A stretch of DNA of 64,000 bases from Clostridia bacterium (GCA_017447185.1 JAFSOC010000040.1:1-64000), one strand, 5' to 3'. Counted from the stretch's first letter, positions 14,171 through 23,791 are shown. Notes: generated by a model not told the origin, from the sequence alone. Translations and numbers: made by a program.

Positions 14171-15670
14171 TCAGCTGTACTGCCGCTGTTTGGACAATTT
14201 CCGCTGGTATCCGAAGAGGACACCGAGGATAATCACCGCGCCGATGGCAATCCAGACCCATACCGGAACCGACTGGATATTGAAGCACCGGATCCGGATC
14301 CACATGCGGTTGATCCGCTCACTCTGCTCCTCATTGAAATATACCATGATGGAGGCCCGGCGGATGACTTCCTGCGACGGATACTGGGCGGACAGCTGCC
14401 GGTGCAGCTGTTCCTCCGGAACGGACAGGACATAGTCCTCATTGTCCTCTTCCCCGGCGAAGAAATATCCCACCGGATAATCGACGACTTCCTCCTCGTC
14501 TTCCTCCGCGCCGTAGTTCCAGTCCAGGTATTCGAAGATCCGCTCATCCTCACCGCCGGAGATCGCGGAGGTGTATCCGATATAGTACATATTGCGGATG
14601 ACATTGTCCGGGCGGGAGATAAAGTTGATAAACGCCTCCGCCGCCTGCTGTTTCTCCGCGTTTCCGTTGATTCCGCTCTTCAGCATGATCCATCCGTCAA
14701 AGTAGATGTTCGTGCATTCCTGCGGAACGGCGAAGTTCAGGATATAATCATCCTCTTCCGCCGTATCCATGGCGTACACCGCGTCGCCGGACCACTGGTA
14801 GTTGGCCACGACCTTGCCGGTGATCATATCCGCCTTGCCGGAGTCGGTTTCGAAGGAGTACAGGTTATCGCGGATCTTCTGCAGGTATTCCTGCGCCGCG
14901 TCCACCGTCTCCTGGGAAACATCGTTCATTTCATCCTGCAGGGCCAGCACATAATCTTCCCTGCTGGTAAAGTCCTCCGACGTCAGCTTTTCGGATTTCA
15001 GCGCGCCGACCGCCGCGAAATAGGCGTCCCGCACGTTGTCCTTCATGGTGATCTGGCGGTTGTAATCCCTGTTTTCCAGCAGGTTCCAGGTAGCGGCGTT
15101 CTCTTCCTCGAGCACTTCCGGATTATACAGGAATCCGGTGACACCCCACATGTAGCCCGCCGCGCACTTGTCCCAGGTCACGCCGCCGATATCATGGGTT
15201 TCGAAGATATTGCGGATATAGGGGGATACGCCCCGGATATAGTAGTTATTCTCATTCTCCCCGTCGAAGAAGTCCTCCGACAGCGGCTGCACCTTGTCCT
15301 CCGCCATGAGTTTCATGATCATGTACTCGGAGGGGCAGACCAGATCGTACACATCGCCGATGGTCAGCATGTTGTACAGGTCTTCATTGGTGCCGAAGGT
15401 GGAATACTCCACATGGACCTTCTTCCCATAGGTTTCCTCATACCAGGTTTCGAAATCATCGACCAGGGAATTCTCGCCGAAGATATCGCCGCTTTCCAGG
15501 TCGATCACTTCATCCTCGCCCCAGTCGCCCTGGTCGATATATTCCTCCCAGTTGCAGATCCGCAGGGTGATGGTTTCTTCCTTCGCCGCAAGGGAGAAGG
15601 CCGGGCACAGCAGGGTGCCGAGCAGGCACAGCAGCAGGGCGGCGCTCAGCATGCGTTTCGTGTTCATCAT
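14171..15670 (-). CDS. potD: Spermidine/putrescine-binding protein with C-terminal membrane anchor
   Basis: Extracellular solute-binding protein for polyamines, about 499 residues, against roughly 350 for E. coli PotD. A signal peptide (MMNTKRMLSAALLLCLLG) is followed by the PotD opening LRICNWEEYID and later GDVYDLVCPSEYMI and ANYQWSGDAVYAM. There is no clear lipobox Cys. Instead the C-terminus carries a hydrophobic helix, VPVWVWIAIGAVIILGVLFG, then basic residues, so the protein appears tethered by its C-terminus. An acidic insertion (YGAEEDEEEVVDYP) explains part of the extra length. The ATG overlaps the potC stop by four bases (ATGA), with GGGGGAG five bases upstream, so translation is coupled. 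Confidence 0.87.
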   Translation of the reverse strand: MMNTKRMLSAALLLCLLGTLLCPAFSLAAKEETITLRICNWEEYIDQGDWGEDEVIDLESGDIFGENSLVDDFETWYEETYGKKVHVEYSTFGTNEDLYNMLTIGDVYDLVCPSEYMIMKLMAEDKVQPLSEDFFDGENENNYYIRGVSPYIRNIFETHDIGGVTWDKCAAGYMWGVTGFLYNPEVLEEENAATWNLLENRDYNRQITMKDNVRDAYFAAVGALKSEKLTSEDFTSREDYVLALQDEMNDVSQETVDAAQEYLQKIRDNLYSFETDSGKADMITGKVVANYQWSGDAVYAMDTAEEDDYILNFAVPQECTNIYFDGWIMLKSGINGNAEKQQAAEAFINFISRPDNVIRNMYYIGYTSAISGGEDERIFEYLDWNYGAEEDEEEVVDYPVGYFFAGEEDNEDYVLSVPEEQLHRQLSAQYPSQEVIRRASIMVYFNEEQSERINRMWIRIRCFNIQSVPVWVWIAIGAVIILGVLFGYQRKLSKQRQYS

Positions 15671-16470
15671 GCTTTCTCCCCCTTCTTCGTCGCCCGCCAG
15701 GAGCGGATATTCATCACCACTACGAAGACGATCACCAGCAGGAAGATCAGGGTGGACAGCGCCCACAGGGCGGTCTTGATCTGGGTCTGGGAGCCTTTTG
15801 TGGCGTTCACCACATAGGTGCTGATCGTGTCGAACGTAGCCGGTTTGGTATAGGTCGCGATGAAATAGTCATCCAGGGAAAGGGTGACCGCCAGGGCGAA
15901 ACCGGAGATCATACCGGAGAAGATCTGGGGGATCACAACCTTGAGCAGGGCCTTGCTGGGCTTCGCGCCCAGGTCCAGTGCCGCCTCATACAGGCTGGAA
16001 TCCATCTGCCGGAGCTTCGGTATCACGGACAGGTACACAAACGGCGCGCACAGCGTCACATGCCCGATCACCAGCGGAATGTAGGTATCCTTGGCGATGC
16101 CGAACACGACCACCAGCAGCACGCACAGGGAGAAGCCTGTCACGACGTCCGCGTTGATAACCGGAATATTGTTGACGGTGGCGATGGCGGAACCGGCCCG
16201 CTTCCCGGAGTAGAAGGCGCCGATGGCACCCAGCGTACCGAGGATCGTGGCGATCAGGGCCGCGCCCAGCGCCAGCAGGATTGTTCCGATAATCATGTTC
16301 CGCAGTTCCTCAGTGTTGAACAGCGTCACATAATTCTGGAAGGAGAAATTCCGGAAGGAACCGATCTGCGTCGCGTCCGTAATGCTGTAGAAGGCCAGCA
16401 CCAGGATCGGAACATACAGGAAGAGCAGCACCAGGATCGGGAACGCAATGCGTACAATCTTTCTTGTCAC
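15667..16470 (-). CDS. potC: Spermidine/putrescine ABC transporter permease PotC
   Basis: Six-helix inner-membrane permease of 267 residues. The coupling helix that docks on the ATPase is visible as EAALDLGAKPSKALLKVVIP. An N-terminal helix (IVRIAFPILVLLFLYVPILV) and the ending MNIRSWRATKKGEKA are as in PotC. The start codon is GTG (16470), overlapping the potB stop by four bases, with GGGAGG nine bases upstream. It forms the membrane channel with PotB; ATP comes from PotA and substrate from PotD, all in this operon. Confidence 0.9.
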   Translation of the reverse strand: MTRKIVRIAFPILVLLFLYVPILVLAFYSITDATQIGSFRNFSFQNYVTLFNTEELRNMIIGTILLALGAALIATILGTLGAIGAFYSGKRAGSAIATVNNIPVINADVVTGFSLCVLLVVVFGIAKDTYIPLVIGHVTLCAPFVYLSVIPKLRQMDSSLYEAALDLGAKPSKALLKVVIPQIFSGMISGFALAVTLSLDDYFIATYTKPATFDTISTYVVNATKGSQTQIKTALWALSTLIFLLVIVFVVVMNIRSWRATKKGEKA

Positions 16471-17255
16471 AGCAGCGCACCTCCCGTCTTCGCTTCTTCA
16501 TCTTCCTTACCGTTGGTGATCAGGGAGAAGACACAGATGATACCCAGCAGCACCAGCGCGATCATGGATCCGCCGTGCCAGTTGTAGGCATTGAAGTAGC
16601 TGCCGATCAGGCTGCCCATGATATAGGTGCTGTTGTACAGCATATCCAGCACCACGTAGTTCGTCATGGCCGGCAGGAAAACCATGGACACGCCGCTGAT
16701 GATTCCCGGCAGGGAGAGCGGCAGCGTCACCCGCAGGAAGGCCATGCGCCCGTTGGCGCCCAGGTCCCGGGCCGCCTCATTCAGCGAGATATCCAGCTTC
16801 ACGATCGAGTTGTAAATCGGCAGGATCATGAAGGGCAGGAAATCGTAGGTCATACCCAGCACGGAATTCAGGAAGGGATAGAAGGCCAGGTTGCCCTCGA
16901 TGATGGTCAGGATCTCCTTCAGGGCGGTAACGCGCAGGGAGAAGTTGATCCACATGGGCAGTATGAAGATCATGATAATGACCGATTTGGCCTTCAGCTT
17001 GCTGGTGGCCAGGATATAGGCCACCGGATAAGCGATCAGCAGGCACAGCACCGTGGTCGCCAGGGAAACGGCGAAGCTGTAAGCCAGGGTTCCCAGGGTA
17101 TTCGGATCCGTAAAGAAATCCGTCAGGTTTTTCAGGGTGAATACTCCCTGCCCGTTCGTAAACGCATAATAAAACAGTACCAGCAGCGGCGCCACCACGA
17201 ATAGCAGCAGGAACACAGCATACGGTATGCCCAGCGTTTTTCTGGAAAATCTCAT
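16467..17255 (-). CDS. potB: Spermidine/putrescine ABC transporter permease PotB
   Basis: Permease of 262 residues with about six transmembrane segments. It shows the PotB-typical ILPMWINFSLRVTALKEIL and the coupling motif EAARDLGANGRMAFLRVTLP. AAGGAGG lies just before the ATG (17255), eleven bases after the potA stop. The polar C-terminal tail (NGKEDEEAKTGGALL) overlaps the start of potC. Confidence 0.9.
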   Translation of the reverse strand: MRFSRKTLGIPYAVFLLLFVVAPLLVLFYYAFTNGQGVFTLKNLTDFFTDPNTLGTLAYSFAVSLATTVLCLLIAYPVAYILATSKLKAKSVIIMIFILPMWINFSLRVTALKEILTIIEGNLAFYPFLNSVLGMTYDFLPFMILPIYNSIVKLDISLNEAARDLGANGRMAFLRVTLPLSLPGIISGVSMVFLPAMTNYVVLDMLYNSTYIMGSLIGSYFNAYNWHGGSMIALVLLGIICVFSLITNGKEDEEAKTGGALL

Positions 17256-17265
17256 ATGCTCCTCC

Positions 17266-18711
17266 TTACTTCTTCACCGTAAAGCGCATCTTGTCCAGCG
17301 GCAGGATCAGGCCGACCTGGTCCCCCATGTTCCACAGGTATTCATCGTCCACGATGAAGTCCTGTCCCACATCGGTATTGATCACGTAGCTGTAGTGGTC
17401 GCCCTTGTAAATCAGGTTGCTGATGGTGCCTTCGATCAGGACCTGCTCATCGTCCACATCGTCCGTCATGCGGATATCCTGGGGTTCGATGGCCGCGATG
17501 ATATGGATCTTTTCAGGATCGATCACTTCGCCGTTCTCATCCAGCAGCTCGTGATTCTCGTTCCGGCGGCTGCCCTTGATCAGCTGCGTCAGGCTGACAT
17601 CCAGCTCCTGCTCGTTGAATTCCAGGCGGTGGTTCCTGTTCATATCCACGGGGAACACATTGGTGTGGTCCTCGGCGATCATGATATGGATGCCGTCCGG
17701 CTCCACCCGCATGCCGACTTCGCTGCCGACCTCCGCGGATTTCGTGCTCTGGATCACCACTTCATAGCGGCCGGACTGCACGGTGATTTCATAGTGGATT
17801 CCCTTGAAGATCACGGAAATGACCTTGCCGCGGATCTGTCCGTTTTCCGGCGCGGTCAGTTCGATATCCTCCGGACGGAGAACCGCGGTGATCTGCGTGC
17901 CTTCCGTCACATCATCCACGCAGGTGAACTGGCCGCCGGCAAACCGCGCCGTCATGTTGCCGGTCATGATGCCGTTGAAGATGTTGCTGTCGCCGATAAA
18001 GTCCGCGACAAAGGCGTTCTGCGGCTCATTGTAGATATCCTCAGGCGTGCCGATCTGCTGGATTTTGCCTTCGGACATGACCACGATCTTGTCGCTCATG
18101 GTCAGGGCTTCCTCCTGGTCGTGCGTCACGTAAATGAAGGTAATGCCCAGCTCATCGTGCATCGCCTTCAGTTCGATCTGCATTTCCTTGCGCATCTTCA
18201 GGTCCAGGGCGCCGAGGGGCTCATCCAGCAGGAGGATTTCCGGCTCATTCACCAGGGCGCGGGCGATTGCCACACGCTGCTGCTGGCCGCCGGACAGCGT
18301 GGGAACGGAGCGCTTCTCGAAGCCTTCCAGGTCCACCAGCTCCAGCACCTTCTTGACCTTTTTCTTGATTTCATCCTTCGGCATCTTTTTCAGCTTCAGG
18401 CCAAAGGCGATATTTTCATACACATTCATATGCGGGAACAGCGCATAGCGCTGGAACACCGTATTGATCGGCCGCTCGTTGGGCGGCAGCTTGGAGATAT
18501 CCCGTCCGTTCAGCAGGATATCGCCTTCCGTGGGCATATCAAAACCGGCGATCATACGAAGGGTCGTGGTTTTTCCGCAGCCGGACGGCCCGAGGAACGT
18601 GACGAATTCGCCGCGCTTTACTTCCAGGTTGAAATCAGAGACAGCCTTGAACCCGTCGCTGAAGGTCCGTGAAATGTGCTTCAGTTCAATAATGTTTTCC
18701 TGCTTTTCCAT
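17266..18711 (-). CDS. potA: Spermidine/putrescine ABC transporter ATP-binding protein PotA (extended)
   Basis: ATPase of the polyamine importer, 481 residues, about 100 longer than typical PotA. The nucleotide-binding domain has Walker [12 protein letters not shown], signature [15 protein letters not shown], Walker [13 protein letters not shown] and the switch His in VTHDQEEAL. The C-terminal part is a TOBE-type regulatory region that contains extra material (around [20 protein letters not shown] and [20 protein letters not shown]) not found in short PotA proteins. GGAGA lies 11 bases upstream. It follows the XRE-cupin regulator after 51 bases and precedes potB, all in one operon. Confidence 0.91.
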   Translation of the reverse strand: MEKQENIIELKHISRTFSDGFKAVSDFNLEVKRGEFVTFLGPSGCGKTTTLRMIAGFDMPTEGDILLNGRDISKLPPNERPINTVFQRYALFPHMNVYENIAFGLKLKKMPKDEIKKKVKKVLELVDLEGFEKRSVPTLSGGQQQRVAIARALVNEPEILLLDEPLGALDLKMRKEMQIELKAMHDELGITFIYVTHDQEEALTMSDKIVVMSEGKIQQIGTPEDIYNEPQNAFVADFIGDSNIFNGIMTGNMTARFAGGQFTCVDDVTEGTQITAVLRPEDIELTAPENGQIRGKVISVIFKGIHYEITVQSGRYEVVIQSTKSAEVGSEVGMRVEPDGIHIMIAEDHTNVFPVDMNRNHRLEFNEQELDVSLTQLIKGSRRNENHELLDENGEVIDPEKIHIIAAIEPQDIRMTDDVDDEQVLIEGTISNLIYKGDHYSYVINTDVGQDFIVDDEYLWNMGDQVGLILPLDKMRFTVKK

Positions 18712-18762
18712 GTGAGAAATATCTCCTTCCCCTGTCTGAAAACTAAAAAGCTGATACCCGAT

Positions 18763-19335
18763 TTAAAAACTCGGAGGTGTGGACACCCAGATGAACCGCG
18801 CCGGCCGGCTGCCCGGATTCTCGATCCGGTGCGTCTTGTCCGCTTCATAATAGAAGCTCTCCCCCGCCTTGACGTCATAGCGGGTTTCCTGCCGGTAAAG
18901 CGCGATCTTCCCGCTGAGCACGTAGCCGAACTCCTCCCCGTTGTGGGGATCGTCCACAGGAAGTGAACCGTGGGGCTGGAGCGTCACCAGGATCGGTTCC
19001 ATCTGGTTGCTCTGGGCGGAAGGGACCACCCAGACCTTGCTGTTTCCGGCGTCGTCAATCTTCTCGAAATAATCCCGGTCCCCGAAGACCACTTTTTCCG
19101 CTCCCGACGTCTTGAAGAAATCGGAAGGGGTCGTTCCCAGGCACTCGATCAGATCCAGCAGCGTCACCAGCGACGGCGTTACCTGGCCCTGTTCCAGCTG
19201 GGAAATAAAGCCCTTGGTCAGCTCCGCGCGGTCCGCCAGCTCCTGCTGGGTCAGCCCGTTCTGTTTGCGCAGATCCCGGAGTTTTGTGCCTACCTGCGTC
19301 ATAACTCTCTCCGCGTCCATTGTTTTTCCCGCCAT
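18763..19335 (-). CDS. XRE-family regulator with cupin domain (PuuR-like)
   Basis: Transcription factor of about 190 residues. An N-terminal helix-turn-helix (LRDLRKQNGLTQQELADRAE, then LTKGFISQLEQGQVTPSLVT) is joined to a C-terminal cupin (PHNGEEFGYVLSGKIALYRQ, YDVKAGESFYYEADKTHRIE), the PuuR/SutR layout in which the cupin senses a small molecule, often a polyamine. It is the first gene of the pot operon and probably an autoregulator. The start is uncertain: ATG 19335 is kept, but ATG 19302 has a better GGAGAG ribosome binding site and still leaves the whole HTH intact. Confidence 0.87.
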   Translation of the reverse strand: MAGKTMDAERVMTQVGTKLRDLRKQNGLTQQELADRAELTKGFISQLEQGQVTPSLVTLLDLIECLGTTPSDFFKTSGAEKVVFGDRDYFEKIDDAGNSKVWVVPSAQSNQMEPILVTLQPHGSLPVDDPHNGEEFGYVLSGKIALYRQETRYDVKAGESFYYEADKTHRIENPGSRPARFIWVSTPPSF

Positions 19336-19364
19336 CCGCCTTTCTGTCTTAAGTCCAAGTAATT

Positions 19365-19439
19365 CTAAACACGGAATCCATTTTTGCTAAACCTCGCAAA
19401 CAATAGCACTCCTAAACTAAAATGTCAATATTACTAAAC
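19365..19439 (-). promoter_or_regulatory. Four CTAAAC repeats around the pot promoter (candidate operator)
   Basis: CTAAAC (GTTTAG on the coding strand) occurs at 19365-19370, 19387-19392, 19412-19417 and 19434-19439. Start-to-start distances are 22, 25 and 22 bases, close to two helical turns. Two copies flank the -10/-35 region, one lies in the spacer and one upstream of the -35. The arrangement suggests cooperative binding by the XRE-cupin regulator; that link is inferred. Confidence 0.55.
19400..19428 (-). promoter_or_regulatory. Promoter of the XRE-cupin/potABCD operon
   Basis: On the minus strand TTGACA (19423-19428), 17-base spacer, TATTGT (19400-19405). It is one of the best promoter matches in the window and lies about 65 bases before the first gene. 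Confidence 0.75.
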
Positions 19440-19509
19440 TTTTTTCTTTTGTATTTTTTTGTTCTTTGTGTACAGTCCATGGACAGAAGCTCCCGGAACC
19501 CCCGAAAAG

Positions 19510-19546
19510 CAAAGAAAATCCGGGGCTCCCATATGGGGAGCCCCGG
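19510..19546 (-). terminator. Terminator of the MoxR/VWA operon
   Basis: CCGGGGCTCCC / ATAT / GGGGAGCCCCGG inverted repeat with ATTTTCTTT following on the minus strand, 18 bases after the stop of the large VWA gene. Confidence 0.8.
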
Positions 19547-19564
19547 TGTTTTCCGGGTGGTTTT

Positions 19565-22216
19565 TTACAGCCGCTTCTTTTTCTGCAGATTCTCCCACAG
19601 CACGTCCGCCGCTTTCTCCTGCGGCTTCTCCGGCTGCTTCTTTTCCGGTTTCTTCTTCTTTTCCGGCTTCACCGGTTTCTCCGCTTCCGGCTCTTCCTTC
19701 TTCTCCGGCTCATGCAGCCAGTCAAGCCGGCGCTGCGCCACGTCAAACAGGAAGATGAGGCCGGCCAGCAGTGCCAGGATCCACGTCAGGTCCCTGCGCT
19801 TGCGCGCGCTCGTATCCGGGAAACGCAGGAGCTCCGATGTGTTCTCCGTTGCGATGCCTCCGCTTGATGCGCTCAGCTGCGCCAGGATCCCGTCATCGGT
19901 GGTACGCAGGTCGTATTCCCTGCTCCAGGAAAGCACCGCACCGCTGTCCGTAGCCAGGAGCTCATTCCCCAGCCGGTCCCGCACAGACACGTGCACCGCA
20001 TAGGCGCCGGCCTGGGAGGTATCCGCTTCGCCCTCAAAGGTCCGGGCATTCACCTGGTTCAGTTCCACGGTTTCCTGGGTGCCGTCCGGCCGGATAATCC
20101 GGGCTTCCGCCTTCGCCGCGCGGCTCATCAGCTCGTCCTCCGCGTCCGCGGTGAAGCGCAGCTTCCCGTCCTCCAGTTCCGCATCGCCGCTGCGGGTATT
20201 CACCGGCAGGATATAGGACAGGATTCCGCTGAAGAAAGCCGGCGCGTCCTCCCAGTTCAGGAAGCTTCCGGTCCAGCCGCCCTGCACATCGCTGGTCCAG
20301 GCGGCCACCTTGCCGGCGCCGTACTGCCACCAGGCCAGCACCGGTTCCTTCCGGTTGCTGCAGAGGGATACCGTTGCCAGCGGCTTTTCCGTTGTTGCCA
20401 GGTATCCGTCCAGCACCGGGAATCCGTCAAAGTTTGTCATGGAAGGATCCGTGACAATGGGCGTGAAGGTCCGGTTCTGCACATAGGATCCGGAGATCAT
20501 CAGGGTTTCCTTGGTGAAAATCTTCGGCAGGCTGTCGAAGGGGCCGGCGTAATACATCCGTCCCTTGCCGAGCTCCGCCAGTTTCCGCATGCCCGCCGTA
20601 TCCGATCCGTCGCCGACCGCCACGGTCGTTACGGTGATGCCCTTCTCCGCCATTTCCTTCACGACATCTTCATATCCGGTATCCCCGGCTTCGCCGTCCG
20701 TCAGGAAAATCACATGCTTGTACTGCGCGTTCACATTTTCCAGCGCGTCCTTCGCCATCTTCAGCGGAGAATAGAAGGCCGTACCGCCGCCCAGGCGGAT
20801 GGTCCGGACCTTTTCCTGCATGGCCGCCACATCCGTCACCGGGCTCAGGGGTACCACCCATTTCCCGGTATTGTCAAAGGCGATGACACCGGCGCTGTCC
20901 CGCTCGTTCAGGATCTCCAGCGCGCTGCAGGCCGCCTCCCGGGCCAGCTGCAGCCGGGTCAGTCCCCAGGAGCTGTCCGACATGGAGCCGGATTTGTCGA
21001 TCGCGATCACCAGCGCCGTGGAAGGCAGGTCCATCTTGTTCTTGACATCAATGGATACAGGCAGCATCTTTTCGATCAGGCTGCCCCGGTATCCGCCGAG
21101 GGCATAGCTGGAATCACCGCCGAACACCGCCAGGCCGCAGCCCAGCTCCCGCACGGCCTCGTCCAGCGCTTCCGCCTGTGCTTCCGACAGCTGTTCCGCA
21201 TCCACGTTCACCAGGGCGATCGCGTGATACGCCCACAAGTCCGCGGCCTGCTCGCTGAGCATGCTGACCGGGATCACGCGGACCTTCATGCCCGCGCTCT
21301 CCAGCATCTTTTTCAGCTCTTCGCCTTCCCCGCTCTTCCCTTCCGCCAGGAGGACATTCATCTCGCCGGAGACGACGGTATAGGTGCCGTTCAGGTTGTT
21401 CGGCGCCACCGTATCCCCGTCCAGCAGGATCTGCGCCTCGCAGGGAATGACGCCGCTGCGCGTGGCAACGGACTCAAAAGCAAAGGTATTCTCTCCCTTC
21501 CGCAGGGTCACCCGCTGCGTCCGGGGCGTTTCATGGTTTTCACTCAGCAGGAGCGTCGCTTCCCCTGCCGTGTTTGTGTAGACCGTCACCAGGGTCGTAT
21601 ACTTCTGGCCCTGGTACAGCGTATCCGGTACGCTGATTTCCGTCACCTGGGCATCCGGTCCCGTTTTCCGGGCCACCTGCAGGGTGTTCACCGGCACGCC
21701 GGTCCGGCTGTCCGCCCATTCCGCGGCGCCGGTTACCGCGCCGTCGCTGATGACGGCAATGCCGCCGTTGGAATCCGTGGGCAGCAGCGCTGAAGCCAGG
21801 GACAGTGCCTCTCCCAGGTTGCTGGCGCTGCGGTCGGCCGAGACATGCAGCCCGGTCCATTCCGTATTCCCGCCGATGGATTTTTCCACCGCCGCATGCC
21901 GGCCGAAAACGATAATACCGGTCTTCCGGTCATTCCCCGCTTCCTGCAAGGCCTGCCGGGCCAGGGAAACCACTTCCTCCTCCCGCACGGAGGCGGAAGC
22001 GTCTAGCACCAGCCAGGCGGTCCGGTCCGGGCTCGCCGTCAGGATACTCAGTCCCGCGAAGGCCAGTGCCGTCAGGATGATCAGCACATGGCGCAGGATA
22101 TGGGAAACCCTTTCCTTCAGGCTCCTGCTCCTCTGCAGATGTGCCATCCACAGCACCAGCGCCATGCAGACCGGGATGACCAGCAGCCGGAGCGGATGCG
22201 CAATCTCAAAGCTCAT
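19565..22216 (-). CDS. Large membrane protein with von Willebrand factor A domain(s)
   Basis: About 883 residues. Two N-terminal membrane helices are followed by a first VWA-like region (WLVLDASASVREEEV), a long beta-rich middle, a second VWA domain with the full MIDAS motif DKSGSMSD and a TDGEAGDTGYED site, and a final membrane helix (LTWILALLAGLIFLFDVAQ). The cytoplasmic tail is highly Lys/Glu/Pro-rich (KPEKKKKPEKKQPEKPQEK). The ATG at 22216 overlaps the stop of the upstream gene by four bases, so translation is coupled. The family is the YegL/BatA-like group that works with MoxR ATPases; the metal-bound VWA domain probably binds a partner protein. Precise role unknown. Confidence 0.83.
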   Translation of the reverse strand: MSFEIAHPLRLLVIPVCMALVLWMAHLQRSRSLKERVSHILRHVLIILTALAFAGLSILTASPDRTAWLVLDASASVREEEVVSLARQALQEAGNDRKTGIIVFGRHAAVEKSIGGNTEWTGLHVSADRSASNLGEALSLASALLPTDSNGGIAVISDGAVTGAAEWADSRTGVPVNTLQVARKTGPDAQVTEISVPDTLYQGQKYTTLVTVYTNTAGEATLLLSENHETPRTQRVTLRKGENTFAFESVATRSGVIPCEAQILLDGDTVAPNNLNGTYTVVSGEMNVLLAEGKSGEGEELKKMLESAGMKVRVIPVSMLSEQAADLWAYHAIALVNVDAEQLSEAQAEALDEAVRELGCGLAVFGGDSSYALGGYRGSLIEKMLPVSIDVKNKMDLPSTALVIAIDKSGSMSDSSWGLTRLQLAREAACSALEILNERDSAGVIAFDNTGKWVVPLSPVTDVAAMQEKVRTIRLGGGTAFYSPLKMAKDALENVNAQYKHVIFLTDGEAGDTGYEDVVKEMAEKGITVTTVAVGDGSDTAGMRKLAELGKGRMYYAGPFDSLPKIFTKETLMISGSYVQNRTFTPIVTDPSMTNFDGFPVLDGYLATTEKPLATVSLCSNRKEPVLAWWQYGAGKVAAWTSDVQGGWTGSFLNWEDAPAFFSGILSYILPVNTRSGDAELEDGKLRFTADAEDELMSRAAKAEARIIRPDGTQETVELNQVNARTFEGEADTSQAGAYAVHVSVRDRLGNELLATDSGAVLSWSREYDLRTTDDGILAQLSASSGGIATENTSELLRFPDTSARKRRDLTWILALLAGLIFLFDVAQRRLDWLHEPEKKEEPEAEKPVKPEKKKKPEKKQPEKPQEKAADVLWENLQKKKRL

Positions 22217-23781
22217 GCGGCAGCCCCCTTCCCTTTCCTGCGGCTCCACGGTTCACGGGCCAGGATAAACTCAATCATCAGCAGCGCGAGGAACACGCCC
22301 ATCAGGATTCCGGTCAGGTCCTGGCCGCGGCTTCCTGCGGCTGCGGCATCCGCGCCTTCCGTATCCTGCGCCACCGTACGCACATCGCTCTCCTCCCGGG
22401 CCACCGGCGCTTCCGTCTCCGGAACCTCCGCCGCACTCCGGGGCAGGAGCATATTCAGAATGTTCTGCACCAGGACAGGAAAATCATATTTCAGGGGCAG
22501 GTTGGAATCCTGCAGAAGGAACCCGATGGCTGCCTCGCTGTCCGTATAGGCCGCCAGCACGTCGCTTCCGGCCCGGATCACGGCCTTTCCGCCGGTGAGC
22601 GGCTTGCAGGCGCGCAACGCCACATCCCGCAGGGTCAGGCCCTCCGTCATCGGGGATTCCTCCGCCGTCAGGCTGCCGGCCGGCTCCTTCTCCTCTTCGC
22701 TCCAGGTGAAAGCCGTCTTTGAGGGATCCCGGGAGAACAACAGGGGCGAGGTCCCGTAAATATACAGGTCCGCTTCCGTCTCCGCCGGGGCTTCCTCGCT
22801 CGTCCGCACAACCCGCAGGTCTTCCCGGACCTTCAGCGCGCTTTCCAGGAACAGGTTATCCCCGGTCAGCGCCACAGTCCGCACCGTGCTGCGCTCCACC
22901 GGCGCTTCCGCCCGGTTATCCGCCATGAGCGCGTCCGGCTCCCGGATATAGACTTCCACCTTTACGGCATTTTCCGGAATGGTGAACAGCACTCCCGCCG
23001 TTTCACCCGCGGGAATCTCCGTTTCCTTCGCCTCACACAGTTTGCCGTCCGCCTCGCAGGCCACCGTAATCCTGCAGTCGCTGCCGAAATTGCAGATCCG
23101 CGCGTAGGCGGATCCCTCCTCCGCGGTCAGCGTATACACGCCGCGGTTCTCCTCACCCCGCCCGGCATGGATCCCGGCGACGCCCGCCTTCGGTGTATAG
23201 CTGTCCGAGAAAACAACAATCCGCGTTCCCCGGTCCGTTTCCTCCCGGCGGATCGCTTCCGCCAGGGAAACCGCTTTTTCCAGGTCGGCGCCTTCCCGTC
23301 CGCAGGACAGGCTCCGGATGGCCTGACGCACATCCTCCCGGTCCGTGCTTCCGGTCAGGGTCTGGCGGACTTCCGTTCCGGCCGCAAGGATCGTGATTTC
23401 CTCTCCCGGCGGCAGGCCCTGCAGCAGTTCCTCCGCCCGGTCCTTCGCCTCGTCCAGCCGGCTCTTTCCCGCGCTGACCGTCTGCATACTCGCGGACAGG
23501 TCAAAAATCATCACGGTCCGGGAAGCCTCCCTGCCGGTCAGGTTCGGCTGCATCAGCGCCAGCGCCAGCACCAGCGCCGCCAGGAACTGCACCGGAAGCA
23601 GGATGTTTTTCCGCAGGCGCTGCAGCGGCTTGTTGGCGGCATGGTCCCGGATGGCTGTCCGCCACAGGAAGGTGCTCGGAACCTGCTTCGGCAGATATTT
23701 CCGCCGCAGCAGATACAGCACCACAATCCCGGCCGGGAGCAGCAGAAACCACGCAAACTGCGGGGCAGCAAATGTCAGCAT
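22213..23781 (-). CDS. BatA-like protein: N-terminal membrane domain plus VWA
   Basis: 522 residues. The N-terminal AAPQFAWFLLLPAGIVVLYL and LLRRKYLPKQVPSTFLW is the BatA aerotolerance-operon N-terminal domain, followed by a second helix (ILLPVQFLAALVLALALMQP) and a VWA domain beginning TVMIFDLSASMQ. The MIDAS is DLSASM rather than the consensus DxSGS, so metal binding may be weaker. A C-terminal helix (LTGILMGVFLALLMIEFILA) returns to the membrane. The start has AGAGAGG six bases before. It is translationally coupled to the larger VWA gene and follows DUF58 by 10 bases. Confidence 0.84.
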   Translation of the reverse strand: MLTFAAPQFAWFLLLPAGIVVLYLLRRKYLPKQVPSTFLWRTAIRDHAANKPLQRLRKNILLPVQFLAALVLALALMQPNLTGREASRTVMIFDLSASMQTVSAGKSRLDEAKDRAEELLQGLPPGEEITILAAGTEVRQTLTGSTDREDVRQAIRSLSCGREGADLEKAVSLAEAIRREETDRGTRIVVFSDSYTPKAGVAGIHAGRGEENRGVYTLTAEEGSAYARICNFGSDCRITVACEADGKLCEAKETEIPAGETAGVLFTIPENAVKVEVYIREPDALMADNRAEAPVERSTVRTVALTGDNLFLESALKVREDLRVVRTSEEAPAETEADLYIYGTSPLLFSRDPSKTAFTWSEEEKEPAGSLTAEESPMTEGLTLRDVALRACKPLTGGKAVIRAGSDVLAAYTDSEAAIGFLLQDSNLPLKYDFPVLVQNILNMLLPRSAAEVPETEAPVAREESDVRTVAQDTEGADAAAAGSRGQDLTGILMGVFLALLMIEFILAREPWSRRKGKGAAA

Positions 23782-23791
23782 GATAACCTCT

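Noticed and set aside
13541..15817. 758-codon plus-strand open frame across rubrerythrin and potD
   Set aside because: It runs antisense through two well-supported genes and their terminator; its composition is typical of a reverse-strand shadow.
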